Shown here piece after piece: positions 17,956 through 27,190 of a stretch of 38,423 bases of DNA. The stretch's first letter is position 1. Each line of letters opens with the position of its first letter. The translations under genes and the position numbers were made by a program. The notes beneath the pieces were generated by a model that worked only from the letters and a program-made list of their open reading frames with translations, did no database searches and was not told the origin of the DNA. Origin of the DNA: Borrelia coriaceae (GTDB lineage Bacteria > Spirochaetota > Spirochaetia > Borreliales > Borreliaceae). The stretch spans positions 1 through 38,423 of the forward strand of contig NZ_CP075097.1 of assembly GCF_023035295.1 (NCBI RefSeq). The letters are read 5' to 3'.

Positions 17956-19035
17956 ATGAAAATAAATATTAAAAATATTAAAGTAAGAAGTATTTGTGCA
18001 ACATTATTTATCTCTTTATTCCTTTCTTGTAATAGTGGAGTAATAGAAGAACTTGAGAAGAGAAATACTTTCTTTGATTCTCTTGTCAATATAGGTCATG
18101 GGTTTCAAGAAATATTAGGTTCCTTTGGAAATACCGTAGGAGACGCATTAGGATTTAATGCTGTTAAATCTGGTGACCCAAAAAGTGCAGTAGGAAAACA
18201 TTTTGAAAAAATAAAAAAAGGATTAGAAAATATTAAAGGTAAATTGGATGGTTTAACAAAGGATATAACTTCTACTCCCCATGCTGATACTACAGGAGTA
18301 GAGACTGTTATTAATAGTGCTAGTGACGTACTTACGAAATTAATTGATTCTGTAAGCAAACTTGCTGGCGTAACTAATGATAGTGACCCAATTGGTATTG
18401 CTAATTCTGGAGGTGCTCCTAGTGCAGCTGATAAAGCTGAAGTTGACACTGTAATTAAAAGTGTAAGTTCAATTATTGAAGTAGCAGAGGAGTCTGGAGT
18501 AAAGATTGAACCTGGAAATGCTGGGAGTGAAATAGCTAAGGCTTCTGCTCAAACTGATGCTATTGCTACCTTTGGGGGGCATAATAGTGGTCATGCTCAA
18601 GCTGGTGCAGGTGATAAGCTAGCAGTTGAAGTTTCAAAAGCAGATCCATGGGCAATAATTAATAAAATTAAGCATGCCATTGCTACTGTTGGTGCTAAGC
18701 TTAAAACTGATACTACTAATGAAGCTGGAGGACTAGCTGCTTCTAATGATAAAGCTGATAATACTGCTGGTGCCAAAAGTAATGCAGACTTAGCAGCAGC
18801 TGTGGCATTAAAGGCAATGATTAAAGGTGGTAAATTTAGTGCTGCTAGTGGTGATGAAGGAGCAGTTAAAGGCGCTGCCACAAGTGCGGTAAATAAGGTA
18901 TTAGGAATACTTAATTTAATAATTAGGCAAACAGTAGAAAGCAATTTAGATAAGCTAAGGAAAGCAGTTAAGGAAATGAAATATTCAGAAGCTATTGGAA
19001 CTAATTCTACACAATCTGGTACTGCTACTAAATAA
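17956..19035 (+). CDS. vlp: Variable large protein, group B (GHGFQEI type)
   Basis: 359 residues, leader MKINIKNIKVRSICATLFIS, lipobox Cys25 followed by NSGVIEELEKRNTFFDSLVN. Group B marks are IGHGFQEILGSFGNTVGDAL, KSAVGKHFEKIKKGLENIKG, a TKLIDSVSKLAGVTND segment, ISKADPWAIINKIKHAI-like VSKADPWAIINKIKHAIATV, ADLAAAVALKAMIKGGKFSA and LNLIIRQTVESNLDKLRKAV. GGAGGCACGTAATAT precedes the start. Full-length and in frame; relatives are 28503 and the pseudogene at 7906. Confidence 0.9.
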   Translation: MKINIKNIKVRSICATLFISLFLSCNSGVIEELEKRNTFFDSLVNIGHGFQEILGSFGNTVGDALGFNAVKSGDPKSAVGKHFEKIKKGLENIKGKLDGLTKDITSTPHADTTGVETVINSASDVLTKLIDSVSKLAGVTNDSDPIGIANSGGAPSAADKAEVDTVIKSVSSIIEVAEESGVKIEPGNAGSEIAKASAQTDAIATFGGHNSGHAQAGAGDKLAVEVSKADPWAIINKIKHAIATVGAKLKTDTTNEAGGLAASNDKADNTAGAKSNADLAAAVALKAMIKGGKFSAASGDEGAVKGAATSAVNKVLGILNLIIRQTVESNLDKLRKAVKEMKYSEAIGTNSTQSGTATK

Positions 19036-19073
19036 ATAATAAAAAGTAAGTAAACTAAATAATAAATTTATTT

Positions 19074-19110
19074 AAGGAAAACACTTTTCTATATGAGAGT
19101 AGTTTTCCTT
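19074..19110 (+). terminator. Cassette-end hairpin (AAGGAAAAC type)
   Basis: AAGGAAAAC pairs with GTTTTCCTT, 38 bases after the stop, followed by TTTTATATG. Confidence 0.65.
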
Positions 19111-19167
19111 TTTTATATGTTTAGCCTTTTTAGTTAAGGGAAAGGGAAGAAAGGAGGCACGTAATAT

Positions 19168-20250
19168 ATGAAAATAAATATTAAAAATATAAGAGTAAAA
19201 AGAATTTGTGCAACATTATTTATCTCTTTATTCCTTTCTTGTAATAATGGAATAGAAGAACTTGAAAAGAGAAATCAGTTTTTATCCTCTTTAGCTAATT
19301 TAGGTAATGACTTTTTATCTGTATTCACTTCTTTTGGGGATTCTCTTGGTGGTGTTTTAGGGTTTAAGGAAGGGTCTAAGAAATCAGATGTTGCTAACTA
19401 CTTTAATAAAATTCAAGATACTGTACAAGGTACTAAAGATAAGCTTAATACAATTGTTGATAATATGAAGGCACAAGGAAATCTTAATGCTACTGCGGTA
19501 GAGAGTGCTGTAAAGACATTAATTGATAATACACTTAATAATATAATTGAAGGTGCAAAAACTGCTAGTGATGCTGTTGGTACTGATGACAAACCACTTG
19601 GTGATGTTGCTGATACTAATGGTGGCTCTAAGGGTGAGAGTGTTGATAGCTTAGTAAAGGGAATTAAAGATATAGTAGAAGTGGTGCTTGGGGTAAAAGA
19701 GGGAAATCCTGATGCAGGAGATGCTAAAACTTCTGTTGATGAGTCTAATGGTAATGCTGGTGCTTTAAGAGCTACTGCTGCAGCTGGTGCAGGTAAATTG
19801 TTTGGTAGTGATAGTGCAGGTGCTCCTGGTGATGCAGCTAAAGCAGCTAAAGATGCATCTAAAGCAGTGGGAGCGGTAACAGGTGCTGACATATTACAAG
19901 CTATTGCTAAAGGTGTTAGTGGCAAAGCAGCCGAGTTAGCTAAGAATGCTTCCGTGAATAGTAATGTCGCTGCTGCTGATGGAGCTAAAGATGCAGAAGT
20001 TGCAGGTGCTATTGCAATAAGAGCAATGACTAAAAATGGTAAATTCTCTGGGCCTACTGGTGGTGCTAAAGCTGATGTTTCTGCTGCAGTTAAAGGCGCA
20101 GCAATAAGTGCAGTAACTAAGGCATTAGATATTCTAACTATAGCAATAAGAAGAACAATTGATGAAGGGCTTAAGGCTGTTAAAGATGCTATGAAGCTTA
20201 ATGCTGAAACTACTCCTGTAATTAGTGAAACTGGTAATGCTACTAAATAA
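19168..20250 (+). CDS. vlp: Variable large protein, group D
   Basis: 360 residues, leader MKINIKNIRVKRICATLFIS with lipobox Cys25. The N-terminal block is the EKRNQFLSSLANLGNDFLSV version, not the QRDSILSIS version of 14172. The body is [100 protein letters not shown] and ILTIAIRRTIDEGLKAVKDA. It has a strong AAAGGAGG site 10 bases before the ATG. The spacers on both sides are 132 bases. Among the best-preserved cassettes. Confidence 0.9.
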   Translation: MKINIKNIRVKRICATLFISLFLSCNNGIEELEKRNQFLSSLANLGNDFLSVFTSFGDSLGGVLGFKEGSKKSDVANYFNKIQDTVQGTKDKLNTIVDNMKAQGNLNATAVESAVKTLIDNTLNNIIEGAKTASDAVGTDDKPLGDVADTNGGSKGESVDSLVKGIKDIVEVVLGVKEGNPDAGDAKTSVDESNGNAGALRATAAAGAGKLFGSDSAGAPGDAAKAAKDASKAVGAVTGADILQAIAKGVSGKAAELAKNASVNSNVAAADGAKDAEVAGAIAIRAMTKNGKFSGPTGGAKADVSAAVKGAAISAVTKALDILTIAIRRTIDEGLKAVKDAMKLNAETTPVISETGNATK

Positions 20251-20288
20251 ATAATAGGAAGTGCATAAATTAAGTAATAAAATCATTT

Positions 20289-20326
20289 AAGGAAAATACT
20301 TTTCTATATGAGAAGCAGTTTTCCTT
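20289..20326 (+). terminator. Cassette-end hairpin (AAGGAAAA type)
   Basis: AAGGAAAA pairs with TTTTCCTT, 38 bases after the stop, followed by TTTTATTTG. Confidence 0.62.
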
Positions 20327-20382
20327 TTTTTATTTGTGTTTAGCCTCTTTAGTTAAAGAAAGGTAAAGGAGGCACGTAATAT

Positions 20383-21435
20383 ATGAAAATAAATATTAAA
20401 AGTATAAATATAAAAAGTATATGTGCAACATTATTTATCTCTCTATTCCTTTCTTGTAATAATGGGATAGAAGAACTTGAGAAGAAAAATCAGTTCTTAT
20501 CTTCACTTGCTAATTTGGGTAATGACTTCTTATCTGTCTTTACTTCTTTTGGGGATTCACTTGGGAGTGTTTTAGGGTTTAATACTAAGACTACGAAGTC
20601 TGATGTTGGTAAGTACTTTAAGAATATAGAAAATAATTTAACAACAACTAAAACATCGCTTGAAAAAATTGTGTCTAATATGAAGGATAAAGGAAATCCT
20701 AATGCTACTGCAGCTGAGACTGCTGTTAACAAATTGGTTAAAGAAACTCTTGATAAGATAATTGAAGGAGCAAAAACGGCTAGTGAGGCTATTGGTATTA
20801 CAGGTAATGACCTACTTGGTAATGTTGCTGCTCAAAGTCAAGGTGGTGTTGCTGGTACTGAGGTTGAGAAATTAATAAAGGGCATTAAAGATATAGTAGA
20901 TATAGTGCTTAAAAATGATGAAGGCAATGCTGAAGCAGGAGATGAGAATAAGGCTGATGATATTGCTAGTGCAAGGGGTGCTAATGCTGGTGATGTAGGT
21001 AAATTATTTGCTACTGATACTAATATTGCTGCTAATGATAAAAAAGCAGCAGCTGATGCTTCTAAAGCAGTAGGGGCGGTAACTGGAGCTGACATATTAC
21101 AAGCTATAGCTAAAGGTGCTAGTGGTGAGGCTGCCAAATTACCTAATCATAAAACTGTTGTTGGTAGTCTTAGTGTTACTTCTCCCAAAGATGCAGCAGT
21201 AGCAGGAGGTATAGCTTTAAGAGCGATGGTTAAGGATGGTAAGTTTGCCAATGGTAGTTCTAGTGTTGAGGAGTCAATTAGGAGAGCAGCAACAAGTTCA
21301 GTAACTAAAGCATTAGATACTCTAACTACTGCAGTAAGAAAGACAATTGATGAGGGATTTAAAATTGTTAGGGATGCAATGAAGATAAATATTAATGATA
21401 CCCTTGCAACTAGTGAATCTGGTTCTAGTAAGTAA
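20383..21435 (+). CDS. vlp: Variable large protein, group D
   Basis: 350 residues, leader MKINIKSINIKSICATLFIS with lipobox Cys25 and the EKKNQFLSSLANLGNDFLSV block. The body is [100 protein letters not shown] and LTTAVRKTIDEGFKIVRDAM. The segment SDVGKYFKNIENNLTTTK recurs as SEVGKYFKNIEDSLTTTK in the pseudogene at 23631, suggesting shared ancestry or conversion between them. AAAGGAGG precedes the start by 10 bases. Confidence 0.9.
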   Translation: MKINIKSINIKSICATLFISLFLSCNNGIEELEKKNQFLSSLANLGNDFLSVFTSFGDSLGSVLGFNTKTTKSDVGKYFKNIENNLTTTKTSLEKIVSNMKDKGNPNATAAETAVNKLVKETLDKIIEGAKTASEAIGITGNDLLGNVAAQSQGGVAGTEVEKLIKGIKDIVDIVLKNDEGNAEAGDENKADDIASARGANAGDVGKLFATDTNIAANDKKAAADASKAVGAVTGADILQAIAKGASGEAAKLPNHKTVVGSLSVTSPKDAAVAGGIALRAMVKDGKFANGSSSVEESIRRAATSSVTKALDTLTTAVRKTIDEGFKIVRDAMKININDTLATSESGSSK

Positions 21436-21484
21436 ATAATCAGAGTTTAATAAAAATAAGCAAACTCAATAATAAAGTTATTTG

Positions 21485-21517
21485 AGGAAAGCACTTCTTA
21501 TTAGGAGCTGTTTTCCT
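21485..21517 (+). terminator. Cassette-end hairpin (AGGAAA type)
   Basis: AGGAAAGC faces GCTGTTTTCCT with a small internal mismatch, 49 bases after the stop, followed by TTTTGTTAT. Confidence 0.5.
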
Positions 21518-21573
21518 TTTTGTTATATCTAGTCTCTTTATTCAAGAATATGAAAGAATGAGGCACGTAATAT

Positions 21574-22245
21574 ATGAAAATAAATATTAAAAATATTAGG
21601 ATAAAAAGTATTTGTGCAACGTTATTTATCTCTCTATTCCTTTCTTGTAATAATGCAGGACCAGAGCTTAGAGATGGGCAAGCAGCTACTGCTGATGGAG
21701 CAGTTATTGACTTAAGAAAGATAAGTGAAAAGATAGGCGAGGTTATTGCTTTTTCAGAAAGTGTTAAAGAAATAGAAGCTTTGATTAAGTCCATAGATGA
21801 GCTTGCTAAAGGTATTGGAAAGAAAATTCAGAGTTCAGATCTAGCGTCTGACAGTGATAAAAATAATTCATTGTTATCAGGAGTTTATAGTCTTGCATTA
21901 GATATAATCAAACGATCAAAAGCTTTACGAGTTTCAAACTCACTTCAGGGTAAAGGATTAGATACGAAAATTAGTGCGGTGACAACTTCAACTGAAACAT
22001 TTGTAAGTACATTAAAGTCTAAAAACAGTGTTTTAGGAGTTTCTAGTGGAGCTGCTACTGATGATAATGCACAGAAAGCTATAGATAGAATTAAGCAATC
22101 AAGTGGAGAGAACGGGGCTTCTGAGCTTGTTAAAATAAACACCGCAATTGATGCTTTAGTAGATAGTACTCAGGGGATATTAAAATCTGTGGTGAAAGAA
22201 CTTACAGCAACTTCTGATAAGGCGGAAACTATCAAAGTTAACTAA
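21574..22245 (+). CDS. vsp: Variable small protein
   Basis: 223 residues, the size of Vsp (OspC-related) lipoproteins. It starts with the same leader as the Vlps (MKINIKNIRIKSICATLFIS, lipobox Cys25), then NNAGPELRDGQAATADGAVI, a Vsp hallmark. The body reads IDLRKISEKIGEVIAFSESV, LIKSIDELAKGIGKKIQSSD, LLSGVYSLALDIIKRSKALR, DDNAQKAIDRIKQSSGENGA and LVKINTAIDALVDSTQGILK, which fits the all-helical Vsp fold. The Vlp leader on a Vsp body means either type can enter the same expression site in frame. It is followed by a very strong 23-bp-stem hairpin. Confidence 0.92.
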   Translation: MKINIKNIRIKSICATLFISLFLSCNNAGPELRDGQAATADGAVIDLRKISEKIGEVIAFSESVKEIEALIKSIDELAKGIGKKIQSSDLASDSDKNNSLLSGVYSLALDIIKRSKALRVSNSLQGKGLDTKISAVTTSTETFVSTLKSKNSVLGVSSGAATDDNAQKAIDRIKQSSGENGASELVKINTAIDALVDSTQGILKSVVKELTATSDKAETIKVN

Positions 22246-22310
22246 AGAATAAATTATATAAGTAATAATTCTAAGATTAGTTTTTAATTTAAAAACAATG
22301 AATTGTAAGA

Positions 22311-22371
22311 AATAAAGTCAATAAAGAAAGCTAAGAACACTATGCTCCTAGCTTTCTTTATTGACTTTATT
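22311..22371 (+). terminator. Very strong hairpin after vsp, perfect 23-bp stem
   Basis: The left arm 22311-22333 (AATAAAGTCAATAAAGAAAG plus CTA) is the exact reverse complement of 22349-22371; the loop is 15 bases. Shorter relatives carrying the CTAGGAGC/GCTCCTAG core follow the vsp at 26403 and the vsp remnant at 24854, so this is a vsp-type cassette end. Confidence 0.8.
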
Positions 22372-22436
22372 CAAAGTTTGTACTAACTATTTTGTCACTT
22401 TACTTAAGGGATATAGTAAAAGGAAACATGCAATAT

Positions 22437-23496
22437 ATGAAAATAAATATTAAAAATATAAGATTAAAAAGTATTTGTGCAACATTGTTTATCTCTTTAT
22501 TCTTTTCTTGTAATAGTGGAGTAATAGAAGAACTTGAGAAGCAAAGGGATTCTATACTCTCTATATCTAATTTAAGACAAGGTTTCTTAGATATTTTTGC
22601 TTCTTTTTCTGATATATATTACTAATACTTTTGGTATTAAAGCTGATACACCAAAGAGTGATATAGGGAAATATTTTACTGCTATTGAAAAAACTATGAC
22701 ATTAGTTAAGGAAAAGTTGCAAGCAGAAGTTGCTCAAAATGGTAATTATGTAAAAGTTAAAACAGTTATTGATAAATTTATCGCTGAGACATTAGACAAA
22801 ATTTCAGAAGGAGCTAAGACAGCTGCTAGTGGTGCTACAGGTGATGGTAAGATTGGAGACGCTGTTGCAGGTCAGAATGCTATACCTGCAGATGCCAACA
22901 GTGTTAACGCACTTGTTAAAGGAGTTAAAACAATTGTTGACATAGTTTTAAAGAAAGGTGAAGGAGATGCAGGAGCTACTAAGACTGGAGATTCAGAGAA
23001 ACAGTCAATTGGTAAGTTGTTTGGTCAAGGTAGTGGTGGTAGTGATGGTGATGAAACACATGCGGCTGCAGCAAGTGCGTCTATTGGAGCTGTAACAGGT
23101 ACTGATATATTACAAGCTATAGCAAATTCTGGTGATACTACTTCTGCAGCTACTATTGCGACTGCAAAACATGCTGCTGACATTGCTGCTGCTAAACAAG
23201 AAACTAGTCAAATCATTACTACTACTGAAGCAAAGAAAGATGCAGTTATAGCAGCAGGAATAGCCTTAAGAGCTATAGCTAAGAGTGGTAAATTTACTGT
23301 TAAGATCGGTGAAGATAAATCTGCTAATGCAATAAATGGTGCAGCAGCTAATGCAGTAAATAAGGTATTAAGTACTCTTATAATTGCAATAAGAAATACT
23401 GTTGATAGTGGTTTAAAAACAATTAGTGAAACATTGGCAACAGTTAAACAAGGAAATGTGTCAGGAGACACAGGTGAATCTGGAGTTACTAAGTAG
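22437..23496 (+). pseudogene. vlp: Vlp pseudogene, group C, early frameshift
   Basis: The leader MKINIKNIRLKSICATLFIS and lipobox FFSC (Cys25) are intact, then NSGVIEELEKQRDSILSISN. At 22611-22622, in GATATATATTACTAAT, one extra base puts a stop (TAA at 22623) in frame where relatives read DMFTDAFGI. The rest is open to 23496: IEKTMTLVKEKLQAEVAQNG, VNALVKGVKTIVDIVLKKGE, GAVTGTDILQAIANSGDTTS, AIAKSGKF and LIIAIRNTVDSGLKTISETL. Relatives are 10560 and 8900. A single-base repair by gene conversion would restore it. Confidence 0.88.
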
Positions 23497-23533
23497 GTAA
23501 AAAGTAAAGTAAATTAAATAATAAAGTCGTTTA

Positions 23534-23574
23534 AGAGGAACATTTCTCTTTTGATTCAAGGAGGGTGTTTCTCT
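23534..23574 (+). terminator. Cassette-end hairpin (AGAGGAACA type)
   Basis: AGAGGAACA faces TGTTTCTCT with one mismatch, 37 bases after the stop, followed by TTTATTTAT. Confidence 0.5.
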
Positions 23575-23630
23575 TTTATTTATATCTATGCTCTTGTTTT
23601 AAAGGGTGGAGAGGATGAAGCACGTAATAT

Positions 23631-24708
23631 ATGACTAGAAATATTAAATAATAGAATAAAAAGTATTTGTACAACATTATTTATCTCTTTATTCCTTGCT
23701 TGTAATAATGGGATAGAAGAACTTGAAAAGCAAAGGGATTCTATACTCTCTATATCTAATTTAAGACAAGGATTCTTAGATGTTTTTACTTCTTTTGGGG
23801 ATACAATTGAGGGTGTTTTAACTTTTGATCCTAAGACTGCTAAAAAGTCTGAGGTTGGTAAGTACTTTAAGAATATAGAAGATAGTTTGACAACAACTAA
23901 GACAAAGCTTAATGAAATTGTTTCTAATATGAAAGATAAAGGCAATCCTAGTGCTATTGCGGTTGAGACTGCTGTAAATAATTTAGTTACTGAAAAACTT
24001 GATAAGATAATAAAAGGAGCTAAGGCTGTTAGTGATGCTATTGGTGTTTCAGTTGGCTCGATTGATGATGTTGCTCATGGTGGTGCTGCTGGTGTTGGTA
24101 TTAAGGCTGATGAAGCTTCAGTTAAGTCTGTTATTGAAGGGATTTGCAATATTGTAGATATAGTACTTCAATGTAAAGGAGATGCTGAGGCGGGTGATGA
24201 TAAGAAGACTGAAGATGGTAATTCTGCAAGAAGTACTAATGCTGGTGAGGCAGGGAAATTGTTTGCGAATGCTGCTGTTGGCAGTGCTACTGCAGCAAGG
24301 AAATCAGCAGCTGATGCAGTTAAAGCATTGGGGGCAGTAACAGGTGCTGATATTTTACGGGCCATTGCTCAAGGTTAGGGTGGTGATTCTGAGAAGTTAG
24401 CTAAGCATGATAATGCTGCCGGTCAGGTTAATATTAAGGCTAAGGGTGCAATTATAGCAGGAGGAATCGTACTGAGAGCAATAGCTAAGGGTGGTAAGTT
24501 TGCTAATCATTCCGCTAGTGATGCTGATGCGAAGAAAGCAATATCGGGTGCAGCAATAAGTGCAATAACTAAAGCATTAAACACTCTAGCAGTAGCAATA
24601 AGAAAAACATTTGATGCAGGACTTAAAACTGTTAAAGAAGCTATGAATATAAATATTAATAATACGTCTGTGATTGCTGATAATAGGACCCCTGAAACTG
24701 AAAAGTAA
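23631..24708 (+). pseudogene. vlp: Vlp pseudogene, group D, broken leader and nonsense codon
   Basis: The start reads MTRNIK and then TAA TAG, because bases are missing from the usual AATATTAAAAATATTAG block. The rest of the leader is out of frame but recognisable, with a changed lipobox (LFLAC). The body is QRDSILSISNLRQGFLDVFT, DTIEGVLTFDPKTAKKSEVG, KYFKNIEDSLTTTKTKLNEI, VIEGICNIVDIVLQCKGDAE and [20 protein letters not shown] at 24376-24378 then stops it where relatives have Asp or Asn. The tail continues [35 protein letters not shown] and [20 protein letters not shown]. Two unusual cysteines (CNI, QCK) occur in the body. Confidence 0.87.
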
Positions 24709-24751
24709 ACAATCAGGATTAATACACTATAAATAATTAATAGAGTCATTT

Positions 24752-24795
24752 AAAAGAAACATGTTGCTTTCTATTTAGAGGGCATTGTTTCTTTT
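24752..24795 (+). terminator. Cassette-end hairpin (AAAAGAAACA type)
   Basis: AAAAGAAACA pairs perfectly with TGTTTCTTTT, 44 bases after the stop. The same TTGCTTTCTATTTAGAG loop recurs after the vlp at 25322. Confidence 0.62.
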
Positions 24796-24853
24796 ATATT
24801 TATATCTTGCCCCTTTGTTTAAAGAATAAGAGAAAAGGAGGCAAGTAATATAC

Positions 24854-25124
24854 CTGAAGAAAAAAGTTGCTGATTCTAAAACAAAAACAGAAACTTTCTT
24901 AAATAAATTAAAAACCCAGCATTCTAATCTTGGAAAAAAGATGCTTCGGATACGCATGCAAAAAGTGCTATAGATGTAAAAGATAGTGGCTCTAAAGATA
25001 ATGGAACAACAGAACTTATTGCTTTAAATCAATCAATTGATGCGTAGTTACAAATGGTTTGGTAGATGGAGCAATACGAAAACTTAAAACCCCTGATAAG
25101 GCATTAAATTCTAGTCAATCTTAA
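24854..25124 (+). pseudogene. vsp: 3' remnant of a vsp fused to a cassette 5' block
   Basis: The normal pre-start block is present (AAAGGAGGCAAGTAATATA at 24834-24852), but the ATG and about the first two thirds of the gene are gone. The sequence resumes with LKKKVADSKTKTETFLNKLK, TQHSNLG, then after a frameshift DASDTHAKSAIDVKDSGSKD, NGTTELIALNQSIDA, and after another VTNGLVDGAIRKLKTPDKAL. The tail matches Vsp C-terminal regions (compare FKSTLRSSHSNLGSG at 26403). The deletion starts exactly at the start codon, as expected if the 5' block is a recombination joint. Confidence 0.8.
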
Positions 25125-25222
25125 TAAGTTAAGAGATAAGGGGGGGAAATTAATTTTAAAAGTTATAAGCTTTAGTATTTAATTTCAAAGTTAAATGACT
25201 GAAAAAATAAAGTCAATAAACA

Positions 25223-25245
25223 GTTAGGAGCATAATGCTCTTAGC
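25223..25245 (+). terminator. vsp-type cassette-end hairpin
   Basis: GTTAGGAGCAT faces ATGCTCTTAGC (two non-Watson-Crick pairs), followed by TTTTTTTT, about 100 bases after the vsp remnant. Confidence 0.6.
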
Positions 25246-25321
25246 TTTTTTTTCATTCCTCCAAAATTTTAACTATCTAGTTTCTTTAGTTGAAGGATAG
25301 GGAAAAGGAGGTACGTAATAT

Positions 25322-26254
25322 ATGAAAATAAATATTAAAAATATTAGAATAAAAAATATTTGTGCAATATTATTTATCTTTCTTTTCCTTTCTTGTAATA
25401 ATTCTGGTGAGAGTGAAGTAGGAAAACTTCAGAAGGAAAAGGATTTCTTATACTCACTTGCTAATTTAGGTAATGACTTCTCAAATATCTTCACTTCTTT
25501 TGGGGATACAATTGGTAGTGTTTTAGGATTTAATGCTGAAACTAAGAAGTCTGAGGTTGCGGATTACTTTAAAAAGATTCAAACTACTATAGAAGGAACT
25601 AAGACAGCTTTTGAAAAACTTGTTGCTGATATGAAAGCTGCAAATAATCCTAATGCTGATGCTGTTGAAAAAGAAGTAGAAAAACTAGTTAGTGAAAAGC
25701 TTAATAATATAATAGAAGGTTCGAAAATCGCTTTTGGTGCTATTGATAGTGATGACGACCTACTTGGCAATATTGCTGCTGTTAGTGGTGCTGAGGCTGT
25801 CGGTAGTGAAGTTACTAAATTAATAGATGGAGTTAAAAATATAGTAAAAACTGGAACTGACGAGGCGGGAAAGTTGTTTGCTTCTGATAATGCTGGTACT
25901 GCTAGTAATGCAAAAAAATCAGCTGATATCCTACAAGCTATGATTGGTAGTGAGCCCATTGCTGCAGCTAAGTTACTTAAGGCTAAAGATGGCACTATAG
26001 CAGGAGCTATAGCATTGCGAGCAATGACTAAGGGCGGTAAATTTGCTAATGCTACTTCTAGTGATGGTGATTATGTTGCTGCGGTTAAAGGAGTAGCAGT
26101 GGGTGCAGTAACTAAAGCATTAAATACACTCACAATAGCAATAAGAAAAACAATTGATGAAGGACTTAATAAAAAAGTTAAAGATGTTATGAATATTACT
26201 CCTGAAACTATACCTGTAACTTATGATAGGAATACTCCTGAAACTAAAAAGTAA
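25322..26254 (+). CDS. vlp: Variable large protein, group D, internally shortened
   Basis: 310 residues, about 40 shorter than other group D members but in frame throughout. The leader is MKINIKNIRIKNICAILFIF with lipobox Cys25, then NNSGESEVGKLQKEKDFLYS. The body is FTSFGDTIGSVLGFNAETKK, SEVADYFKKIQTTIEGTKTA, LIDGVKNIVKTGTDEAGKLF, KSADILQAMIGSEPIAAAKL, AIALRAMTKGGKFANATSSD and LTIAIRKTIDEGLNKKVKDV. Relative to 14172 it lacks most of the variable stretch after the central VKxIV helix and the segment AADAAKAVGAVTG before ADIL. Both losses lie in the exposed variable region, so the protein may still fold. Confidence 0.88.
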   Translation: MKINIKNIRIKNICAILFIFLFLSCNNSGESEVGKLQKEKDFLYSLANLGNDFSNIFTSFGDTIGSVLGFNAETKKSEVADYFKKIQTTIEGTKTAFEKLVADMKAANNPNADAVEKEVEKLVSEKLNNIIEGSKIAFGAIDSDDDLLGNIAAVSGAEAVGSEVTKLIDGVKNIVKTGTDEAGKLFASDNAGTASNAKKSADILQAMIGSEPIAAAKLLKAKDGTIAGAIALRAMTKGGKFANATSSDGDYVAAVKGVAVGAVTKALNTLTIAIRKTIDEGLNKKVKDVMNITPETIPVTYDRNTPETKK

Positions 26255-26301
26255 ACAATTAGGATTAATACACTATTCATAATTAAATAATAGAGTCATT
26301 T

Positions 26302-26344
26302 AGGAGGAACATGTTGCTTTCTATTTAGAGTACATTGTTTCTCT
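26302..26344 (+). terminator. Cassette-end hairpin (AGGAACA type)
   Basis: AGGAGGAACA faces TGTTTCTCTT (imperfect), 47 bases after the stop, followed by TTAATTTT. Confidence 0.48.
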
Positions 26345-26402
26345 TTTAATTTTATCTAGCCTCTTTTATTTAAAGGATGGGTTGAAAGGAGGCACGTAAT
26401 AT

Positions 26403-27080
26403 ATGAAAATAAATATTAAAAATATAAATATAAAAAGTATTTGTGCAACATTATTTATCTCTTTATTTTTATTTATATCCTGTGGTAATGCAGGGCCTGT
26501 ACCTAAAGAAGGTCAAGCAGCTACAGCTGATGGAACACTTATTAATTTAAAAGGAATAGGTGATAATATCAAAGGTGTTGTCGAATTTGTAATGAATATT
26601 GAAGAGGTAAAAAATCTGATTGTTGCCATAGATGAGCTTGCTAAAGGTATTGGAAAGAAAATTAATACTTCTGGTAGTGGTATTGAGGCTGATGGTAGTC
26701 ACGGTAATAATAAAAATAATGGATTGATTGCAGGAGTTTATGAGATTGCATCACTGATAGAAACTAAGGCAAAAGGCTTGCAAGTCGGAGAATCCTTTAA
26801 TGATAAAGAATTACAGACAAAAGTTGATATAGTTAAAAATAAGGCTGAAGCATTTAAATCTACGTTACGTTCTAGCCATTCTAATTTAGGTTCTGGTAGT
26901 GCTGTTACAGATATTAATGCTCAAAAAGCTATAGATAGGAAGTCTCATGGTAGTGATGGAACATACGGAGCAATACAACTTGCTGAATTATACGAAGCAG
27001 TTAATGCTTTAATGAGTACTGCTAACGAGGTATTAAAAGGGGTAATCGCACCTGCTAAAGAAGTATCCCCTGCTAACTAA
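26403..27080 (+). CDS. vsp: Variable small protein
   Basis: 225 residues. The leader is Vlp-like at first (MKINIKNINIKSICATLFIS) but continues LFLFISCGNAGPVPKEGQAA, so the lipobox cysteine is at residue 27 instead of 25; LFLFISC is closer to classical Vsp signal peptides. The body reads TLINLKGIGDNIKGVVEFVM, LIVAIDELAKGIGKKINTSG, GLIAGVYEIASLIETKAKGL, KAEAFKSTLRSSHSNLGSGS and ELYEAVNALMSTANEVLKGV. The leader looks like a join between a Vlp 5' block and a Vsp signal peptide. AAAGGAGG precedes the start by 10 bases. Confidence 0.92.
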   Translation: MKINIKNINIKSICATLFISLFLFISCGNAGPVPKEGQAATADGTLINLKGIGDNIKGVVEFVMNIEEVKNLIVAIDELAKGIGKKINTSGSGIEADGSHGNNKNNGLIAGVYEIASLIETKAKGLQVGESFNDKELQTKVDIVKNKAEAFKSTLRSSHSNLGSGSAVTDINAQKAIDRKSHGSDGTYGAIQLAELYEAVNALMSTANEVLKGVIAPAKEVSPAN

Positions 27081-27161
27081 GGGATAAGTGGTGTTAAATA
27101 CATTATAATAAGATTTTTTTATTAAAAATTAAGTAACTGAAAAAATTAAGTCAATAAATGT

Positions 27162-27190
27162 AAAGCTAGGAGCTTGGTTTTCCTAGCTTT
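27162..27190 (+). terminator. vsp-type cassette-end hairpin
   Basis: AAAGCTAGGA pairs perfectly with TCCTAGCTTT, loop 9 bases, followed by TGTTTTT. It shares the CTAGGA core with the hairpin after the vsp at 21574. Confidence 0.68.

Noticed and set aside
19413..19925. Long antisense frame (170 codons) inside a vlp; others at 28733-29359 (208 codons), 8023-8550, 25579-25995 and elsewhere
   Set aside because: They arise because Ala codons GCT and GCA read as Ser or Cys codons on the other strand, leaving few stops. They have no ribosome-binding sites or recognisable proteins.
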